Shown one piece after another: positions 35,564-44,050 of a stretch of 52,787 bases of DNA (its first letter is position 1; the number at the start of each line of letters is the position of its first letter). Origin of the DNA: an uncultured Lachnospiraceae bacterium. Its GTDB lineage: Bacteria; Bacillota; Clostridia; Lachnospirales; Lachnospiraceae. The stretch lies in assembly GCA_947630485.1 (NCBI GenBank), contig CANRHU010000015.1, positions 1 through 52,787 on the forward strand. The letters are read 5' to 3'. Made by a program: the position numbers and the translations under genes. The notes below the pieces were generated by a model. The model had not been told where the DNA came from. It did not search any database and saw nothing but the letters and a program-made list of their open reading frames with translations.

Positions 35564-36868
35564 ATGTTTTTAATCAAAAACGGTACGGTGATTGATCCGG
35601 AGAAGCTGGACATGCAGCCTTTCGACGTGATTTTGGATCATGGGTTGATCGCCGGCATCGGCTTTTATGAGGATAACGGAACGTATGAGACTGTGATCGA
35701 CGCCACAGGCTGCGCGGTCGCCCCCGGACTGGTGGATGTCCATGTGCATTTCCGGGATCCCGGTTTCACTTACAAGGAGGATATCCGAACCGGCGCGGCC
35801 GCGGCCGCGGCAGGCGGCTATACGACGGTGGTCTGTATGGCGAATACGAAACCTCCGGTGGACAATACGGATACGCTCCGCTATGTGCTTGGCGAGGGAC
35901 GGAAAACGGGGATCCATGTGCTGCCGACCGCCGCCGTATCTGTGGGTATGAAGGGGGAGGCACTGACAGATATGCGGGCGCTTGCGGCCGCGGGCGCGGT
36001 GGGATTTACGGACGACGGTATTCCGCTGATGAATGAGGCTTTGGTTCGGCAGGCGATGGCGCTGGCCGCGGAGCTGGATGTGCCTTTGAGCTTCCATGAG
36101 GAGGATCCGGCATTTATCAAAAATAATGGGATCAATCACGGCGCGGTGTCCGAAAAACTTGGAATTTACGGTTCTCCGGCCGTGGCGGAGGACAGTCTGA
36201 CCGCGCGTGACTGTATGATTGCTTTGGATGTAAGCCGGGGGACGGATCGGGAAGCCGGGCCAATCGTCAATATCCAGCATATCAGTTCCCACGGTGCGGT
36301 AGAGCAGGTGCGGCTGGCCAAGCGTCTGGGGGCGCGGGTATGCGCGGAAGTGACGCCGCATCATTTTACGCTGACGGAGTCGGCTGTTTTGGAGTACGGA
36401 ACTCTGGCGAAAATGAATCCGCCGCTGCGGACGGAGGAGGACCGGCAAGCGCTTCTGGCCGCGCTGCAGGACGGCACGATCGATATGATCGCGACGGACC
36501 ATGCGCCCCACAGCGCGGAGGAAAAGGCAAGGCCGCTTACAGAAGCCCCCAGCGGGATTATTGGCCTGGAGACGGCCCTGGCTTTGGGGATTACGGAGCT
36601 GGTGGATAAGCATTATCTGACGCTGCCGGAGCTGATGGCCCGTATGAGTCTGAATCCAGCCCGGCTCTATCGCCTGGACTGCGGACGCATGGAAGTTGGC
36701 GCGCCGGCAGATCTTGTGATTTTCGACCCGAGGAAAAAATGGAAGGCGGAACATTTCCTCTCGAAGTCCGTCAATTCTCCGTTTATCGGAAGAACGCTTC
36801 TCGGAAAGGTCCGCTGGACGGTTTGCGAAGGAAGAATCGTCTATAGGGAGAGTGATTCGCGAAACTGA
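35564..36868 (+). CDS. pyrC: Dihydroorotase
   Basis: 434 residues, class I dihydroorotase. Metal-binding HVHFRDPGFTYKEDI, the second histidine in the TPHHFTL region and the catalytic Asp in ATDHAPHS are all intact. It closes the carbamoyl aspartate ring in pyrimidine synthesis. ATG 35564 follows GGGAGGTC; it sits directly after the ThrE-like gene rather than in a pyr operon, so regulation may differ from other pyr genes. There is a weak hairpin after the stop near 36870-36895. Confidence 0.95.
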   Translation: MFLIKNGTVIDPEKLDMQPFDVILDHGLIAGIGFYEDNGTYETVIDATGCAVAPGLVDVHVHFRDPGFTYKEDIRTGAAAAAAGGYTTVVCMANTKPPVDNTDTLRYVLGEGRKTGIHVLPTAAVSVGMKGEALTDMRALAAAGAVGFTDDGIPLMNEALVRQAMALAAELDVPLSFHEEDPAFIKNNGINHGAVSEKLGIYGSPAVAEDSLTARDCMIALDVSRGTDREAGPIVNIQHISSHGAVEQVRLAKRLGARVCAEVTPHHFTLTESAVLEYGTLAKMNPPLRTEEDRQALLAALQDGTIDMIATDHAPHSAEEKARPLTEAPSGIIGLETALALGITELVDKHYLTLPELMARMSLNPARLYRLDCGRMEVGAPADLVIFDPRKKWKAEHFLSKSVNSPFIGRTLLGKVRWTVCEGRIVYRESDSRN

Positions 36869-36903
36869 CAGGCGCCGGATCTGCGGTTTTTCACAGAAAA
36901 GGC

Positions 36904-36931
36904 TTGCAAAACGGTCAGATTCATGTACAAT
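36904..36931 (+). promoter_or_regulatory. Promoter of the ABC-F gene
   Basis: TTGCAA (36904-36909) and TACAAT (36926-36931) are 16 bases apart. The transcript would carry a leader of about 120 bases before the ABC-F start, with a hairpin inside. Confidence 0.65.
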
Positions 36932-36945
36932 AGGAGTGGTACTGC

Positions 36946-36973
36946 ATGGGGCCCCGAAAAGGACCCCATTTTT
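36946..36973 (+). terminator. Leader hairpin with T-run upstream of ABC-F gene (possible attenuator)
   Basis: ATGGGG-CC pairs with GG-CCCCAT across a six-base CGAAAA loop with one internal mismatch, followed directly by five Ts (36969-36973). It begins within about ten bases of the likely transcript start. Later the leader can form another stem (CCA..ACAGG with CCTGTTGG near 37000-37018). Such a promoter-proximal terminator fits the attenuation leaders known in front of antibiotic-resistance ABC-F genes, but this ABC-F type is not a clear resistance protein. Confidence 0.5.
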
Positions 36974-37058
36974 ACCATGGAAGATGGGAAGGCCATGACA
37001 GGAACGAGGCCTGTTGGGAGAATTGGACGCTGCGGCGTCAACGGAGGAGAATTAAATT

Positions 37059-38705
37059 ATGATCAGTGCGAACAACATCACGCTGCGGGTCGGAAAGAGG
37101 GCGTTATTTGAGGACGTCAACATCAAATTTGTCGAAGGCAACTGTTACGGCGTGATCGGCGCCAACGGCGCCGGCAAATCTACGTTCTTAAGAATCCTGT
37201 CAGGACAGCTTGAGCCTACGTCCGGCGATGTGGTCATCACGGATGGGCAGAGACTTTCCTTCCTGCAGCAGGACCATTTTAAATACGATCAGTACACGGT
37301 GACGGATACGGTGATTCTGGGCAACCCCAGGCTTTATGAGGTGATGAAGGAGAAGGACGCCATCTATATGAAGGAAGATTTTTCCGACGAGGACGGCATC
37401 CGGGCGGCGGAGCTGGAGGCGGAATTCGCCGAGATGAACGGCTGGGAAGCGGAATCTGACGCAGCCAATCTCCTAAACGGTCTCGGTGTGGATACCGATT
37501 ATCATTATACGCTGATGAAGGATTTAAACGGCGCCCTGAAGGTGAAGGTGCTGCTGGCCCAGGCCCTCTTTGGCAATCCGGACATCCTGCTTCTCGACGA
37601 GCCGACCAACAATATGGACCTGGATGCCATTGCCTGGCTGGAGGAGTTTTTGATCAATTTTGAGAATACGGTGATCGTGGTATCCCATGACCGCTATTTC
37701 CTGAATAAAGTCTGCACGCAGATCGCCGACATCGATTACGGCAAGATTCAGCTTTACGCCGGCAATTACGATTTCTGGTTTGAGTCCAGTCAGCTGATGA
37801 TCAAGCAGATGAAGGAGGCTAACCGCAAGAAGGAGGAAAAGATCAAGGAACTGCAGGAATTCATCCAGCGCTTCTCGGCAAATGCCTCCAAATCGAAGCA
37901 GGCCACCTCACGCAAGCGTGCCTTGGAAAAGATTCAGCTTGACGATATCAAGCCCTCCAGCAGGAAGTATCCGTATATTGATTTCCGGCCCTTCCGCGAG
38001 ATCGGCAATGAGGTGCTGACGGTGACGAACCTGTCGAAGACGATCGACGGCGTGAAGATACTGGATGACATTTCCTTCATCTTAAACCGCACCGATAAAG
38101 TGGCCTTGGTGGGGCCGAACGAGCAGGCGAAGACAATCCTTTTCCAGATCCTTGCCGGGGAAATGGAGCCGGACAGCGGCGACTACAAATGGGGGCTGAC
38201 TACGACCCAGTCCTATTTCCCGAAGGACAACAGCGCGGAGTTTGCCAATGAGGACACGATCGTGGAGTGGCTGACCCAGTATTCGCCGGAGAAGGATGTG
38301 ACGTATGTGCGCGGTTTCCTGGGCCGGATGCTGTTCGCCGGTGAGGACGGCGTGAAGAAGGTGAAAGTACTCTCCGGAGGCGAGAAGGTGCGCTGCATGC
38401 TGTCGAAGCTGATGATCTCCGGCGCCAACGTGCTGATGCTGGACGAACCCACCGACCATCTGGACATGGAATCCATCACAGCGCTGAACAACGGCCTGAT
38501 GAAATTCCCCGGCGTGCTGCTGTTCTCGTCCCGTGATCACCAGATCGTGCAGACCACGGCCAACCGGATTATGGAGATCGTGAACGGCAAGCTGATCGAT
38601 AAGATTACGACCTACGACGAGTACCTGGAGAGCGATGAGATGGCGAGAAAACGCCAGGTGTTCACACTGGTGAATACGGACGATGAGGAGCCGATAGAGG
38701 AGTAA
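37059..38705 (+). CDS. ABC-F family ATPase (YbiT-like)
   Basis: 548 residues with two ABC domains and no membrane helices. First domain: GANGAGKST, signature replaced by LNGALKVKVLL, LLLDEPTN; a charged linker with EEKIKELQEFIQRFSANASKSK; second domain: Walker A region GPNEQAKTIL lacks the usual GxGK, signature LSGGEKVR, LMLDEPTDHLD. These odd motifs are usual for the YbiT group, which act on ribosomes. ATG 37059 follows GGAGGAG. The promoter and a hairpin lie in the leader. It ends three bases before a strong bidirectional terminator. Confidence 0.92.
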   Translation: MISANNITLRVGKRALFEDVNIKFVEGNCYGVIGANGAGKSTFLRILSGQLEPTSGDVVITDGQRLSFLQQDHFKYDQYTVTDTVILGNPRLYEVMKEKDAIYMKEDFSDEDGIRAAELEAEFAEMNGWEAESDAANLLNGLGVDTDYHYTLMKDLNGALKVKVLLAQALFGNPDILLLDEPTNNMDLDAIAWLEEFLINFENTVIVVSHDRYFLNKVCTQIADIDYGKIQLYAGNYDFWFESSQLMIKQMKEANRKKEEKIKELQEFIQRFSANASKSKQATSRKRALEKIQLDDIKPSSRKYPYIDFRPFREIGNEVLTVTNLSKTIDGVKILDDISFILNRTDKVALVGPNEQAKTILFQILAGEMEPDSGDYKWGLTTTQSYFPKDNSAEFANEDTIVEWLTQYSPEKDVTYVRGFLGRMLFAGEDGVKKVKVLSGGEKVRCMLSKLMISGANVLMLDEPTDHLDMESITALNNGLMKFPGVLLFSSRDHQIVQTTANRIMEIVNGKLIDKITTYDEYLESDEMARKRQVFTLVNTDDEEPIEE

Positions 38706-38708
38706 TGC

Positions 38709-38735
38709 AAAAAGAGCGTCACTGGCGCTCTTTTT
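38709..38735. terminator. Bidirectional intrinsic terminator between ABC-F and BCCT genes
   Basis: A 10-bp perfect stem, AAAAAGAGCG (38709-38718) and CGCTCTTTTT (38726-38735) around a 7-base loop, works in both directions because the stem begins with A5 and ends with T5. It serves the rightward ABC-F gene and the leftward BCCT gene. The sequence continues as GTATGGAAATA, shared with two copies near 43.7 kb. Confidence 0.9.
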
Positions 38736-38761
38736 GTATGGAAATATAAAGAAGGCCAAAT

Positions 38762-40303
38762 TCATTTCTTCTTTTCTTCCAGATATTTTCCCGCATCCTT
38801 AAAGAAGCTTCCGATAATGATTATCATAATGATCCCTACCGGAAACGCCGCGATAATCGAGACGGACTGCAGATTAGCCATGGAGTTTTCCGAGAAGATC
38901 AGCGCGATCGGGAACAGGATCAGCATGATCGCCCAGAAGAGACGGATATTCCGGTGCGGCTGCGCGCCGGCCGGCAGCGTCTTGTAGGAATACGCGGAAG
39001 CCACCATCGTGATTGAGTCGAAGGAGGTCGCGTAGAAAGCGATCATCGTAACGGCGAGAAGGATCAGGCCGATTTTGGCCCACGGCAGCGTCTGCATGAT
39101 TGTGATGATGATTTGGTACAGATCGCCGGAGGCGGCATATTCGGAGATCAGGTCCATCTGGCCGGTAACCTGTAGGTTCAGACTGTAATTGCCCAGGATG
39201 ATGAAGGATGTGAAGGTTCCTGCCAGCGCCCAGAAGTAGCCTCCCAGAATCGTCTGCCGGATGGTGCGTCCGCCGCTGATGGAGCCGATGAAGAACGGCG
39301 TCGCCACGCACCATACCATCCAGTAGGCCCAGTAGAAGATGGTCCAGTTCTGCGGGAATGAGGTCTCCCGCAGCGCGTCGGTCCAGGTGGACAGGCCGAT
39401 AAAATTCTGAACCAGGTTTCCGATGGCCGTAATGCCGGTCTCGATCGTGTAGCGCGCCTTGCCGCCTCCGATGAGCACGTAGAGCAGCAGGGCGAAGAAA
39501 AGGTAGGTGCAGGAGGCGGCAAGTTTTGCTACGCCTTTCATTCCAAAATACACAGTGACGGTGTAAACAAGGCAGATAATCACCAAAATCGCGATGGTGA
39601 ACAGGTTGGACTGCTCGATATGAAATACAGTTCCAAGCGCCATGGACAGAAGCGGCGTCGCCAGGGAAAATGTAGTGGCGGTGCCGGCCAGAAGCGCAAA
39701 CACGGCGATCAGGTCGATGAGCTTGCCGGCAGGGCCGTCAGTCCGTTTGCCCAGAATCGGGCGGCAGGCTTCGGAGTATTTCTGTTTGCCGCGCTTGCGG
39801 ACATGGATCATGAAGCCGAAGGCCACGGCAAGTACCATATAGAAACTCCAGGGAATCGGCCCCCAGTGAAACAGCGGGTAAGTGCTTGCCCAGTCCTGGA
39901 CGCCGCCCATATCGGAGATGCGCGGTTCTCCTGCGTAGAGAATCCATTCACATAAGGAGTAGAACAGAATATCCGCTGCCAGGCCGGCAGTGAACATCAT
40001 GGAGCCCCACTGGAAGGAGGTGTACTCCGGTTTTTCCTGATCTCCCAGCCGGATGTCGCCGTACTTGGAGAATGCGATGTAGAGGGAGCACAGAACCATC
40101 CCCAGGCCGATCAGCAGATAATAGCTGCCCAGCTCGTCTCCCAGAAAGAAACGGATGGACGCCAAAATCCGGCCCGAAGCTTCCGGAGCTGCCATAAAGA
40201 CTGCGCACAGAAGCAGGATACAGATAAATGGGATCACCGTCGTAAACCAATCCAGCTGTCCACGCAGGCCGGAAGACGTGTTTTTTTTGTTTGAGCCGCT
40301 CAT
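38762..40303 (-). CDS. BCCT-family betaine/carnitine/choline transporter
   Basis: 513 residues with twelve predicted helices. The family signature with tryptophans is visible in WTIFYWAYWMVW, followed by SGGRTIRQ; MFTAGLAADILFY and TPLLSM also match. ATG 40301-40303 follows AAAGGAGG. It takes up trimethylammonium compounds such as glycine betaine, carnitine or butyrobetaine, either with Na+/H+ or by exchange; the substrate cannot be decided. It has its own promoter (40352-40380) and ends at the shared terminator. Confidence 0.92.
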   Translation of the reverse strand: MSGSNKKNTSSGLRGQLDWFTTVIPFICILLLCAVFMAAPEASGRILASIRFFLGDELGSYYLLIGLGMVLCSLYIAFSKYGDIRLGDQEKPEYTSFQWGSMMFTAGLAADILFYSLCEWILYAGEPRISDMGGVQDWASTYPLFHWGPIPWSFYMVLAVAFGFMIHVRKRGKQKYSEACRPILGKRTDGPAGKLIDLIAVFALLAGTATTFSLATPLLSMALGTVFHIEQSNLFTIAILVIICLVYTVTVYFGMKGVAKLAASCTYLFFALLLYVLIGGGKARYTIETGITAIGNLVQNFIGLSTWTDALRETSFPQNWTIFYWAYWMVWCVATPFFIGSISGGRTIRQTILGGYFWALAGTFTSFIILGNYSLNLQVTGQMDLISEYAASGDLYQIIITIMQTLPWAKIGLILLAVTMIAFYATSFDSITMVASAYSYKTLPAGAQPHRNIRLFWAIMLILFPIALIFSENSMANLQSVSIIAAFPVGIIMIIIIGSFFKDAGKYLEEKKK

Positions 40304-40351
40304 AAGCCCCTCCTTTGTTCAAAAACAGATAAAAATAAGTTTATATTGAAC

Positions 40352-40380
40352 ATGATAGCACGCTCTTACTGAGAATGCAA
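40352..40380 (-). promoter_or_regulatory. Promoter of the BCCT transporter gene
   Basis: On the minus strand TTGCAT (40375-40380) and TATCAT (40352-40357) are 17 bases apart, about 50 bases before the ATG. Confidence 0.7.
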
Positions 40381-40421
40381 CCCTGCAAATCTGACGATTT
40401 TCTAACATTTTCAAAAACCCT

Positions 40422-40450
40422 CTACAAAAACAGAAGATTTTTGGTATACT
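40422..40450 (+). promoter_or_regulatory. Extended -10 promoter of the lipoprotein gene
   Basis: TGG-TATACT (TATACT at 40445-40450) is an extended -10; the -35 position (40422-40427) is poor (CTACAA). It lies about 50 bases before the ATG at 40504. Confidence 0.6.
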
Positions 40451-40503
40451 ATTCGGGAGAAATGGATGGTCCGCGCGGCGGATAAAAGGAGGAAGATTTA
40501 TTT

Positions 40504-41016
40504 ATGAAAAAAATGTTGAAGCGTATAGCGGCCCTGTTTTTGTGTGTTTGTCTTTTAAGCGGCTGTACAAAGAGCACGATACTTGAGCCGGAAGTAACGG
40601 AAAGCGCTCCGGGAGATCTGGATCCCGACGAGATTATGTGGGATGATTTATGGGACGGTTGGACGAATACCTATACCGATCCGGAAGTGTATCCGTTTGC
40701 GATGACTGTAAACTGCAGTATTTATCCGGATGAAGGCATCGTGCGCTTTTTCCTGCTCCTGAATACGGAAGTTTCCGTGGAGGAGGCACAGGCCTACGCC
40801 ATGGATGTGGTCAAGGGTCTTGGGGATGCGATTGCCGATCAGAATGATAACTGTACCCATACAAGCGACACCTCTTACGGCAGCTTCCTGGACGGCTACG
40901 ATATCTATGTGATGGTAAGCGAGGATGCTGTGAAGGCGGATAGGGGCAGCTGGATTTTGGAAGATACGATTCCCGCGGGCGAGGGCCGCGCGATCCAAAT
41001 CCCGGCAGCCGAGTAG
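40504..41016 (+). CDS. Small hypothetical lipoprotein
   Basis: 170 residues. The signal peptide ends with lipobox LLSGC (lipidated Cys21). The mature part is acidic, with WDDLWDGWTNTYTDP near 46-60 and several tryptophans; no known domain is visible to me. AAAGGAGGAAG precedes ATG 40504. It has its own promoter and converges with the PLC-like gene 50 bases further on. It is probably an envelope lipoprotein of narrow distribution. Confidence 0.75.
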   Translation: MKKMLKRIAALFLCVCLLSGCTKSTILEPEVTESAPGDLDPDEIMWDDLWDGWTNTYTDPEVYPFAMTVNCSIYPDEGIVRFFLLLNTEVSVEEAQAYAMDVVKGLGDAIADQNDNCTHTSDTSYGSFLDGYDIYVMVSEDAVKADRGSWILEDTIPAGEGRAIQIPAAE

Positions 41017-41066
41017 ACGTCAGAGTTCCTTGCGCGTAGATATGCTGCGGAGCCGGCAGTTTCGAT

Positions 41067-42095
41067 TTAGTCCGCCGGCAGTCCGCTGTGATAGGAATAA
41101 TTGCCTAATTCTTCGATCAGATCTGTGAAATCGATCTCCTCTGAGATAGTCTCAGGGGAGATTTTTTTGTGCGCTTCCCATAGCTCCGGCGCAGGGAGCT
41201 GGCGCGTCAGCAGCCGGAGATTCACCAGGGAATAGACGTCGCCGCATCGGTTCAGGGCCTGATGGAACAGGTCAAGAAAGGACGCATCGGAAGCCAGGCG
41301 GCGGTTCCAGGGATTGGACCAGGTCTCGTGATCCAGATTGAGGCTGCGCCGCGGGGAGATCACATGGTCGGTGACGATCTTGCCGGACAGCAAGGGGTTC
41401 GTGGTAAAAATGGACTCGAGGGTTTCAATCCGGTCCCGCTTATGTCCGGACGGATCCGCCAGCGTGCGGCAGCCAAATCGAAGCGCCAGGATGGAACGGT
41501 GTATCATCCGGCGGGTCACCTGGAAGCTGTTTTCATACGTAATCGGATAGTATGTCCGGTTGATGCAGGAGGCCAGCATATGGGTGATAAACTGGATTTC
41601 CTGTGGATTCAGGCAGATCGTGGCGGCCTGGTTGAACTGCGAGGGCTTTTTCTTTTTGTATTTTTCCAGGAGGAGAGAATCGATCTCGCTTTCCAACTGG
41701 GCGTGCAGGCTGTGGTGCTTTAAAGTGGGCTTGCCGGTGTCATACTGGATCCTCCCGTAGATAAACGGATGGCAGATGGAATCGCAGATATAATGGCACA
41801 GATAGCCGCAGAAATAGGCGATCGCCTGCTCCCGCTGCTGGCGCGACTGGATACGCAAAGTCTCCTGTATGTAGGTGATAAAGAAATCCCGGACGTGGTG
41901 CTCATGCATATAGGAACCCACATTCCGATAGTCCCGGTGGCGGAGGATAGGCAGATTATAAAAAAACATGTCCGGCCCCTGAAGTCCTAACTGGTAGAGC
42001 CACCTGTATTTGGAAATAATATGCTTCAACTGATTGGATGGAAGGTCATTGTAAGCCTTCATCCCCATGATGTAATGGGTGGTAAAGCCAGGCAT
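41067..42095 (-). CDS. Zinc-dependent phospholipase C-like protein
   Basis: 342 residues, PF00882-like. Metal-binding residues can be recognised: FTTHYIMG at the N-terminus (His7), GPDMFFY, LCHYICDSICHPF and HSLHAQLESEID, in the order of zinc-PLC folds. No signal peptide is seen, so it is cytoplasmic, unlike the toxins. ATG 42093-42095 follows AAAGGAGG. The role in Clostridia is unknown; it may act on lipids or other phosphodiesters. An extended -10 promoter stands upstream (42120-42128). Confidence 0.87.
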   Translation of the reverse strand: MPGFTTHYIMGMKAYNDLPSNQLKHIISKYRWLYQLGLQGPDMFFYNLPILRHRDYRNVGSYMHEHHVRDFFITYIQETLRIQSRQQREQAIAYFCGYLCHYICDSICHPFIYGRIQYDTGKPTLKHHSLHAQLESEIDSLLLEKYKKKKPSQFNQAATICLNPQEIQFITHMLASCINRTYYPITYENSFQVTRRMIHRSILALRFGCRTLADPSGHKRDRIETLESIFTTNPLLSGKIVTDHVISPRRSLNLDHETWSNPWNRRLASDASFLDLFHQALNRCGDVYSLVNLRLLTRQLPAPELWEAHKKISPETISEEIDFTDLIEELGNYSYHSGLPAD

Positions 42096-42119
42096 GGCAG
42101 CCTCCTTTCGGTGTGTTTC

Positions 42120-42128
42120 AGTATAGCA
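42120..42128 (-). promoter_or_regulatory. Extended -10 promoter of the PLC-like gene
   Basis: On the minus strand TGC-TATACT (TATACT at 42120-42125); the -35 (about 42143-42148) is weak. It lies 25 bases before the start codon. Confidence 0.55.
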
Positions 42129-42235
42129 TACTTTTTATAAAAATGCGATAGAAACCATCAACTGCCAGGCATAGAATTTTTGGTTCCGGAATAGATGAAT
42201 AGATAACAGATAGAAATGGACGCGGAGGGCGGAAG

Positions 42236-43750
42236 ATGATCCATTGGCTGCACGGGCTGGTATGGGGACCGGCTCTTCTCGTTCTGCTTCTCGGCACAGG
42301 CGGATATTATTCCGTCCAATTCCGACTGTTTCAGCTGCGGGGAATCGCTGTGTGGTGGCGGGCCACAGCCGGAAGTCTGCTGCGGAAGGAAAATGCAGAG
42401 CCGGGCTCGCTAAGCCGGATTCAGTCTGCGTGCATGGCGCTGGCGGCAACCATCGGTACAGGCAATATCGTTGGGGTGGCGACGGCTCTGGCAGTCGGAG
42501 GGCCGGGGGCTGTTTTTTGGATGTGGATTTCGGCGCTGATCGGCATGATGACCGCCTACGCGGAGGTCAGCCTCGGCATTCGGTATCGAGAGCGGCTGGA
42601 GAACGGGCGGTGGTTTGGAGGGCCCTGTGCGTATCTCTCACGCGGGCTTGGTATGCCGCATCTTGCGCTGCTGTACGGCGTTTTCTGTCTGTGCGCGTCG
42701 CTTGGAATGGGCAGCATGGTGCAGTCCAATGCCATTGCCCAGACGTTTCAGCATGCGGCCGGTGTGCCGCCGCTGGTCAGCGCGGTGATTGTCACAATCC
42801 TTGCGGCTGGCGTCATCCTGGGCGGTACACGGCGGATCGCCTGGGTGAATGGCCGTCTGATTCCTCTGGCGGCGGGGATTTACGCTCTGTTTTCTGCGGC
42901 GGTGCTGCTTATGTGCCGAAATCAGATTCCGCAGGTTTTGGCGGAAATCTTCCGCGGGGCGCTGCTTCCGCGGGCAGCAATCGGGGGAGTCGGCGGCTGG
43001 AGTGTCCGGCAGGCGTTCCGCTACGGCGTCGCCCGGGGAGTTTTTTCGAATGAAGCCGGTCTGGGGACGCTGGCGGGCCTTCACGGCGCCTCCTCGGAGG
43101 ATGCGTCGTCCGGCGAGCAAGGTATGTGGGCGATGTTTGAGGTGTTCTTTGACACGGTTTTGATCTGTACGCTGACGGCCCTGGTGATTTTGTGCGCCTT
43201 GGGCGGAGCGGAAGGTCTGGCGTCTGCGGAATATGAAGGCGCGGTTCTGGCGGGCGCGTGTTTTGCGGACTGCCTTGGGGCGACGGGAGAATATCTTGTG
43301 TCGGGCGCGATGACGGTATTTGCCTTTTCCACTATGATTGCCTGGTATTTCTTAGGGCGGCAGACGTTGGAGGCGGTATTTGTGCTCTGGGAAAGACTGC
43401 GGAAAGAGCGGCGGGGATCAATGGCATACCGGACGGTTTTGGCGGGCCGGGGCGGAGGCGCTTTCAGGAGACAGGCGTCGCGCGTGTACCTGGCGCTGTA
43501 TCTTTGGGCGGTATTTCTTGGCTGCGTCAGCAGCCTGACGGCTGTGTGGGAGATGTCGGACGTTCTGAACGGCCTTATGGCTTTCCCGAACCTTCTGGCA
43601 TTGTTTTTGCTGCGGCGTCAGGTAGAGGAACCTCCCCTGAAAATACGTCGGCAGGAGAAAAAAATACAAACGGAGCGTCACTGGCGTCCTGCTCGCATGG
43701 AAACAGAATACAGAAAGCGTGCCGCTGGCACCTTTTCTGCATGGAAATAA
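42236..43750 (+). CDS. AGCS-family sodium:alanine/glycine symporter
   Basis: 504 residues, about ten to eleven helices. Family motifs include ALAATIGTGNIVGVATAL, GGPGAVFWMW and GVFSNEAGLGTLAG. It imports alanine or glycine with Na+. ATG 42236 follows GGAGGGC. The last ~27 codons (from about 43671, TERHWRPARMETEYRKRAA onward) lie in two tandem copies of a short hairpin-type repeat that also forms the terminator at 38.7 kb, and the stop codon is inside the second copy. The extra tail is probably a recent addition by read-through into the repeats. Confidence 0.92.
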   Translation: MIHWLHGLVWGPALLVLLLGTGGYYSVQFRLFQLRGIAVWWRATAGSLLRKENAEPGSLSRIQSACMALAATIGTGNIVGVATALAVGGPGAVFWMWISALIGMMTAYAEVSLGIRYRERLENGRWFGGPCAYLSRGLGMPHLALLYGVFCLCASLGMGSMVQSNAIAQTFQHAAGVPPLVSAVIVTILAAGVILGGTRRIAWVNGRLIPLAAGIYALFSAAVLLMCRNQIPQVLAEIFRGALLPRAAIGGVGGWSVRQAFRYGVARGVFSNEAGLGTLAGLHGASSEDASSGEQGMWAMFEVFFDTVLICTLTALVILCALGGAEGLASAEYEGAVLAGACFADCLGATGEYLVSGAMTVFAFSTMIAWYFLGRQTLEAVFVLWERLRKERRGSMAYRTVLAGRGGGAFRRQASRVYLALYLWAVFLGCVSSLTAVWEMSDVLNGLMAFPNLLALFLLRRQVEEPPLKIRRQEKKIQTERHWRPARMETEYRKRAAGTFSAWK

Positions 43751-43754
43751 AAAG
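43673..43754 (+). repeat. Two tandem copies of a short GCGTCACTGGCG...ATGGAAA repeat
   Basis: Copy B (43673-43706) and copy C (43714-43754) share the order of GCGT-CNCTGGC, a C/T-rich block, then GCATGGAAA with the terminator region at 38714-38751 (copy A). Copy A is a perfect hairpin; B and C retain the pattern with substitutions. They may be remnants of a REP-like or terminator-derived repeat family dispersed in this genome. Confidence 0.65.
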
Positions 43755-43795
43755 CCAGCCACCCGGCAAGCGGCTTTGCAGGGTGGCTGGCTTTT
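43750..43795 (+). terminator. Intrinsic terminator after the AGCS gene
   Basis: A 15-bp perfect stem (AAAAGCCAGCCACCC, 43750-43764, with its complement 43781-43795) around a 16-base loop ends with CTTTTC. It begins at the AGCS stop codon. It is strong and could act on both strands. Confidence 0.88.
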
Positions 43796-43796
43796 C

Positions 43797-44050
43797 TATA
43801 AATGGATTAAAAAGGGAGGAGAGCTGATAATCCAGATTATCAGCTCAAGTATTATGAAAAAAAACTTATTGGCTGTCTACGTTTTTTACTATAAAGGAAA
43901 AATATGAAGAAACGATGCAGAATGTGTAAAAGATTTTTGAATAATTTGTGAACGTCTCAGGGCTTGAAGGATAAGAAAAATAATGGTAAGATTGAGAACG
44001 GAGAGCTGTTGAAACGTATTCTCAAGATAGAACACAGGAGGCAGACGAAG
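43797..44050. other. Untranslated leader region before the c-di-GMP protein
   Basis: This AT-richer stretch has no supported gene. It contains the 26-base palindrome at 43821-43846 and a 17-codon open frame from 43854 without ribosome site. I find no c-di-GMP riboswitch core. A promoter is not obvious, although several TA-rich boxes occur. Confidence 0.5.
43821..43846. promoter_or_regulatory. 26-base near-perfect palindrome, possible operator
   Basis: GAGCTGATAATC (43821-43832) and its exact complement (43835-43846) flank only two bases. No T-run follows on the plus strand, and a two-base gap is too small for a stable hairpin loop without fraying, so a dimeric protein binding site is more likely than a terminator. 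It is preceded by a GGGAGGA stretch. Confidence 0.55.

Noticed and set aside
36923..37111. Possible leader peptide before the ABC-F gene
   Set aside because: The frame runs through the hairpin and into the ABC-F gene, and the start has no Shine-Dalgarno sequence.
43854..43907. 17-codon open frame after the palindrome
   Set aside because: Lysine-rich short peptide with no ribosome site at proper distance and no other support.
43797..44050. c-di-GMP riboswitch before the GGDEF/HD-GYP gene
   Set aside because: None of the conserved core segments could be found.
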